The notes beneath the pieces were generated by a model. That model had not been told where the DNA came from, ran no database searches, and worked only from the letters and a program-made list of their open reading frames with translations. Of a DNA stretch of 64,000 nucleotides, positions 62,868-64,000 are shown piece by piece. Position numbers and translations under genes: made by a program. The stretch is from positions 191,600-255,599 of the forward strand of contig JAGDZD010000008.1 in assembly GCA_049116315.1 (NCBI GenBank). Direction: 5' to 3'. Source of the stretch: Thalassobius sp049116315. Its GTDB lineage: Bacteria; Pseudomonadota; Alphaproteobacteria; Rhodobacterales; Rhodobacteraceae. Position 1 is the first letter of the stretch; each line of letters opens with the position of its first letter.

Positions 62868-63500
62868 TTAATGGGCCGCTGCGGCGCTGGTGATGGTGTA
62901 TAGGTCGCTCATGCCAGAGTTGCCCTGTCCATACAGGACTTTGCCGCGATGCAGATCCAGTTGAATTTTGACATCACGTGATCGGTCATAGAGGTACACC
63001 GACCAGGCGTCGCGGTTACGTTCTTGGAACTGAAACCGAGGTGAGCCATGGGCGCCGCCTTCGATCCAAGTTTTATCGCCGGTCCATGTGAACATGCCGC
63101 CATCAAAATGCACCTGTGCCACATTAAAGCCGTTGGCGGCGCCAAACATCCCGGATGTGTTCGCGTCTTGCTGCCCCTGATAGGGCTTTAGCGCGGCACA
63201 TTGATCCAAGACCCCTGCGACATCGTTTTTCGAACACATAATCCCGCCCCATTGGAACCCGGTAGAGCCGTTTTTATAGCTGATCACAAACCATTCGTAG
63301 CCATTCATGAAGACACCGGTTCGGCCCAAAATCGTGATGTCGGCGTTTTCTTGCAGCGAACCAATCTGCGCGTGGTTCATGCTGGGGCCTGCGCGCACCT
63401 TGCCGCCATAGGACAACCCCGTTTGAGGCAATGTGTTTGCGGCCTGTGAGGCCGATGCCATCAACACAAGGGATGCAAGGGGCATTAGGACAGATTTCAT
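62868..63500 (-). CDS. Exported SH3-like domain protein
   Basis: 210 residues. Signal peptide MKSVLMPLASLVLMASASQA. An SH3-type bacterial domain is suggested by SYGGKVRAGPSMNHAQIGSL and ADITILGRTGVFMNGYEWFV; the remainder is beta-rich with two Cys. Such domains bind peptidoglycan or other cell-wall ligands. ATG 63500 follows AAGGAA at a normal spacing. First gene of a two-gene minus-strand unit with the Cys-rich exported protein. Confidence 0.75.
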   Translation of the reverse strand: MKSVLMPLASLVLMASASQAANTLPQTGLSYGGKVRAGPSMNHAQIGSLQENADITILGRTGVFMNGYEWFVISYKNGSTGFQWGGIMCSKNDVAGVLDQCAALKPYQGQQDANTSGMFGAANGFNVAQVHFDGGMFTWTGDKTWIEGGAHGSPRFQFQERNRDAWSVYLYDRSRDVKIQLDLHRGKVLYGQGNSGMSDLYTITSAAAAH

Positions 63501-63861
63501 GAAAGCCGGTTCCTTCTTTGGCGGGGGATTGCTCAACACTTACGTGTGCATGCCGCCTAAGTTCGCCGACCTGTGGTGCCCAGTCAAACGGTTTGACTGC
63601 TGAAGGGCAAGAATGTCGGTGCCGATTGAACGTGTGACATGTCTCTCTGAGTTGCGCGGCACATTGAATGGGGCGTTGATCCCCCTGTGGCGTGCCATTG
63701 GCCGGGCAATGGTTTTGGGGCGAAAGAGCGCGCAGCACCATGCCCGAACGGCATTGCTCCGCCGGTTTGCATTTCGACATTGGTGTCGACGCAGACGCAG
63801 CGGCCATCGCGTTTTGGGTGTGACACAGCGCGGTTTTGAATTTTGAGATCAAGATACAAAA
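63501..63861. other. 361-base spacer before the hairpin array
   Basis: No credible gene on either strand. It contains the perfect palindrome at 63581-63599, 81 bases upstream of the SH3-type gene, which is the most likely promoter element. Confidence 0.5.
63581..63599. promoter_or_regulatory. 19-base perfect palindrome upstream of the SH3-type gene
   Basis: CAGTCAAAC-G-GTTTGACTG. The symmetry around one base suggests a dimeric regulator. It is placed where an operator for the minus-strand gene would be. Confidence 0.5.
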
Positions 63862-63935
63862 ACGGCGGCACCCAAGGGAGGAGAGGGAGCCGCCGTCTTA
63901 CGCGTGATGTTCCAAGGGAGGTTGGACATCAAAAA
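63855..63935 (-). ncRNA. Small RNA with anti-Shine-Dalgarno loops (cuckoo/CcsR type), unit 1
   Basis: Minus strand. First hairpin GATGT-CCAA / TTGG-a-ACATC (63906-63930) with loop CCTCCC. Second hairpin ACGGCGGC / GCCGCCGT (63862-63896) with loop TCTCCTCCCTT, directly followed by five T (63857-63861), so it ends the RNA. Two hairpins with CCUCCC-type loops and a terminator define the alphaproteobacterial cuckoo small RNAs, including CcsR1-4 of Rhodobacter sphaeroides. Their loops can pair with Shine-Dalgarno sites; they are stress-induced. Strand is set by the T-run. Confidence 0.7.
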
Positions 63936-63937
63936 TA

Positions 63938-64000
63938 GTCAGTTGCGGTGATCTCCAAGGGAGGAGAGGAGATCGCCGCGCTTGACAACAATTGAGACCC
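63938..64000 (-). ncRNA. Second cuckoo-type hairpin unit, cut by the window edge
   Basis: Minus strand. GCGGCGATCTCC and GGAGATCACCGC (63945-63979) form a 12-bp stem with loop TCTCCTCCCTT, the same loop as unit 1, then TATTTTT before unit 1. The rest of the unit lies to the right of 64000, so more copies, and a DUF1127 gene as in R. sphaeroides, may lie outside. Confidence 0.65.

Overview
The window looks like chromosomal DNA of a marine Roseobacter-group alphaproteobacterium (Rhodobacterales). Pointers are the nrdR-ribD ... ribE-ribBA-ribH-nusB gene order, a RibBA whose cyclohydrolase half has lost its zinc cysteines, a GTTC-N7-GTTC SOS box in front of mmcB, a tRNA-His without G-1 and with A73, hairpins whose loops read CUCCUCCC, and many protein types common in that group. 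Genus and species cannot be read from the window.

Layout. 1-1630: tail of a YjbQ-family gene and an alpha/beta hydrolase-OsmC fusion. 1809-11252: nrdR and ribD, then a three-gene capsule block on the opposite strand (KpsS-like, Wza/KpsD-like lipoprotein, KpsC-like), then ribE, ribBA, ribH and nusB. 11406-13732: small membrane protein, ArsR regulator, a probable 6S-like RNA, SOS-controlled mmcB, a DUF6324-type small protein and tRNA-His. 13902-16844: a secreted haloalkane-dehalogenase-like hydrolase between two SRPBCC genes, with a divergent LysR regulator. 17084-22620: a ugpBAEC glycerol-3-phosphate transporter behind a possible Pho box, ending in an EEP-family phosphodiesterase. 22617-26345: a GT-C glycosyltransferase, a HAD-UbiA fusion and an EmrE-like protein, suggestive of a lipid-linked sugar pathway. 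26379-28838: an IclR regulator fused to a beta-propeller, and a redoxin. 29081-33142: a Zur-like regulator with a ZrgA-type zinc uptake operon. 33160-34671: a degraded chimera of Tc-toxin TcB and TcA sequence. 34921-39578: a GntR regulator and uxaC-uxuA-uxuB for hexuronate breakdown.

39829-50336 is the accessory part of the window. A dead IS5-type element on the left and a collapsed IS3-type element on the right enclose four consecutive genes for predicted exported proteins: a WG-repeat/WD40 protein, an orphan coiled-coil/Cys-rich protein, a right-handed beta-helix protein and a Cys-rich protein. No established system explains them together, so they are the best candidate here for something undescribed. 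Just to the right lies a tRNA interrupted by two undetermined bases (nn), which is an assembly gap.

50882-63500 returns to chromosomal backbone: two identical tRNA-Gly genes, a MAPEG protein, a lipoprotein, pyruvate carboxylase, an FMN-dependent 2-hydroxyacid oxidase, a GGDEF sensor, a UvrD/PcrA helicase and small secreted or membrane proteins. The last 140 bases hold an array of hairpins on the minus strand with anti-Shine-Dalgarno loops and a terminator, matching the cuckoo/CcsR small-RNA type; the window edge cuts it. Product calls rest on motif recognition in the translations. No database search was run.
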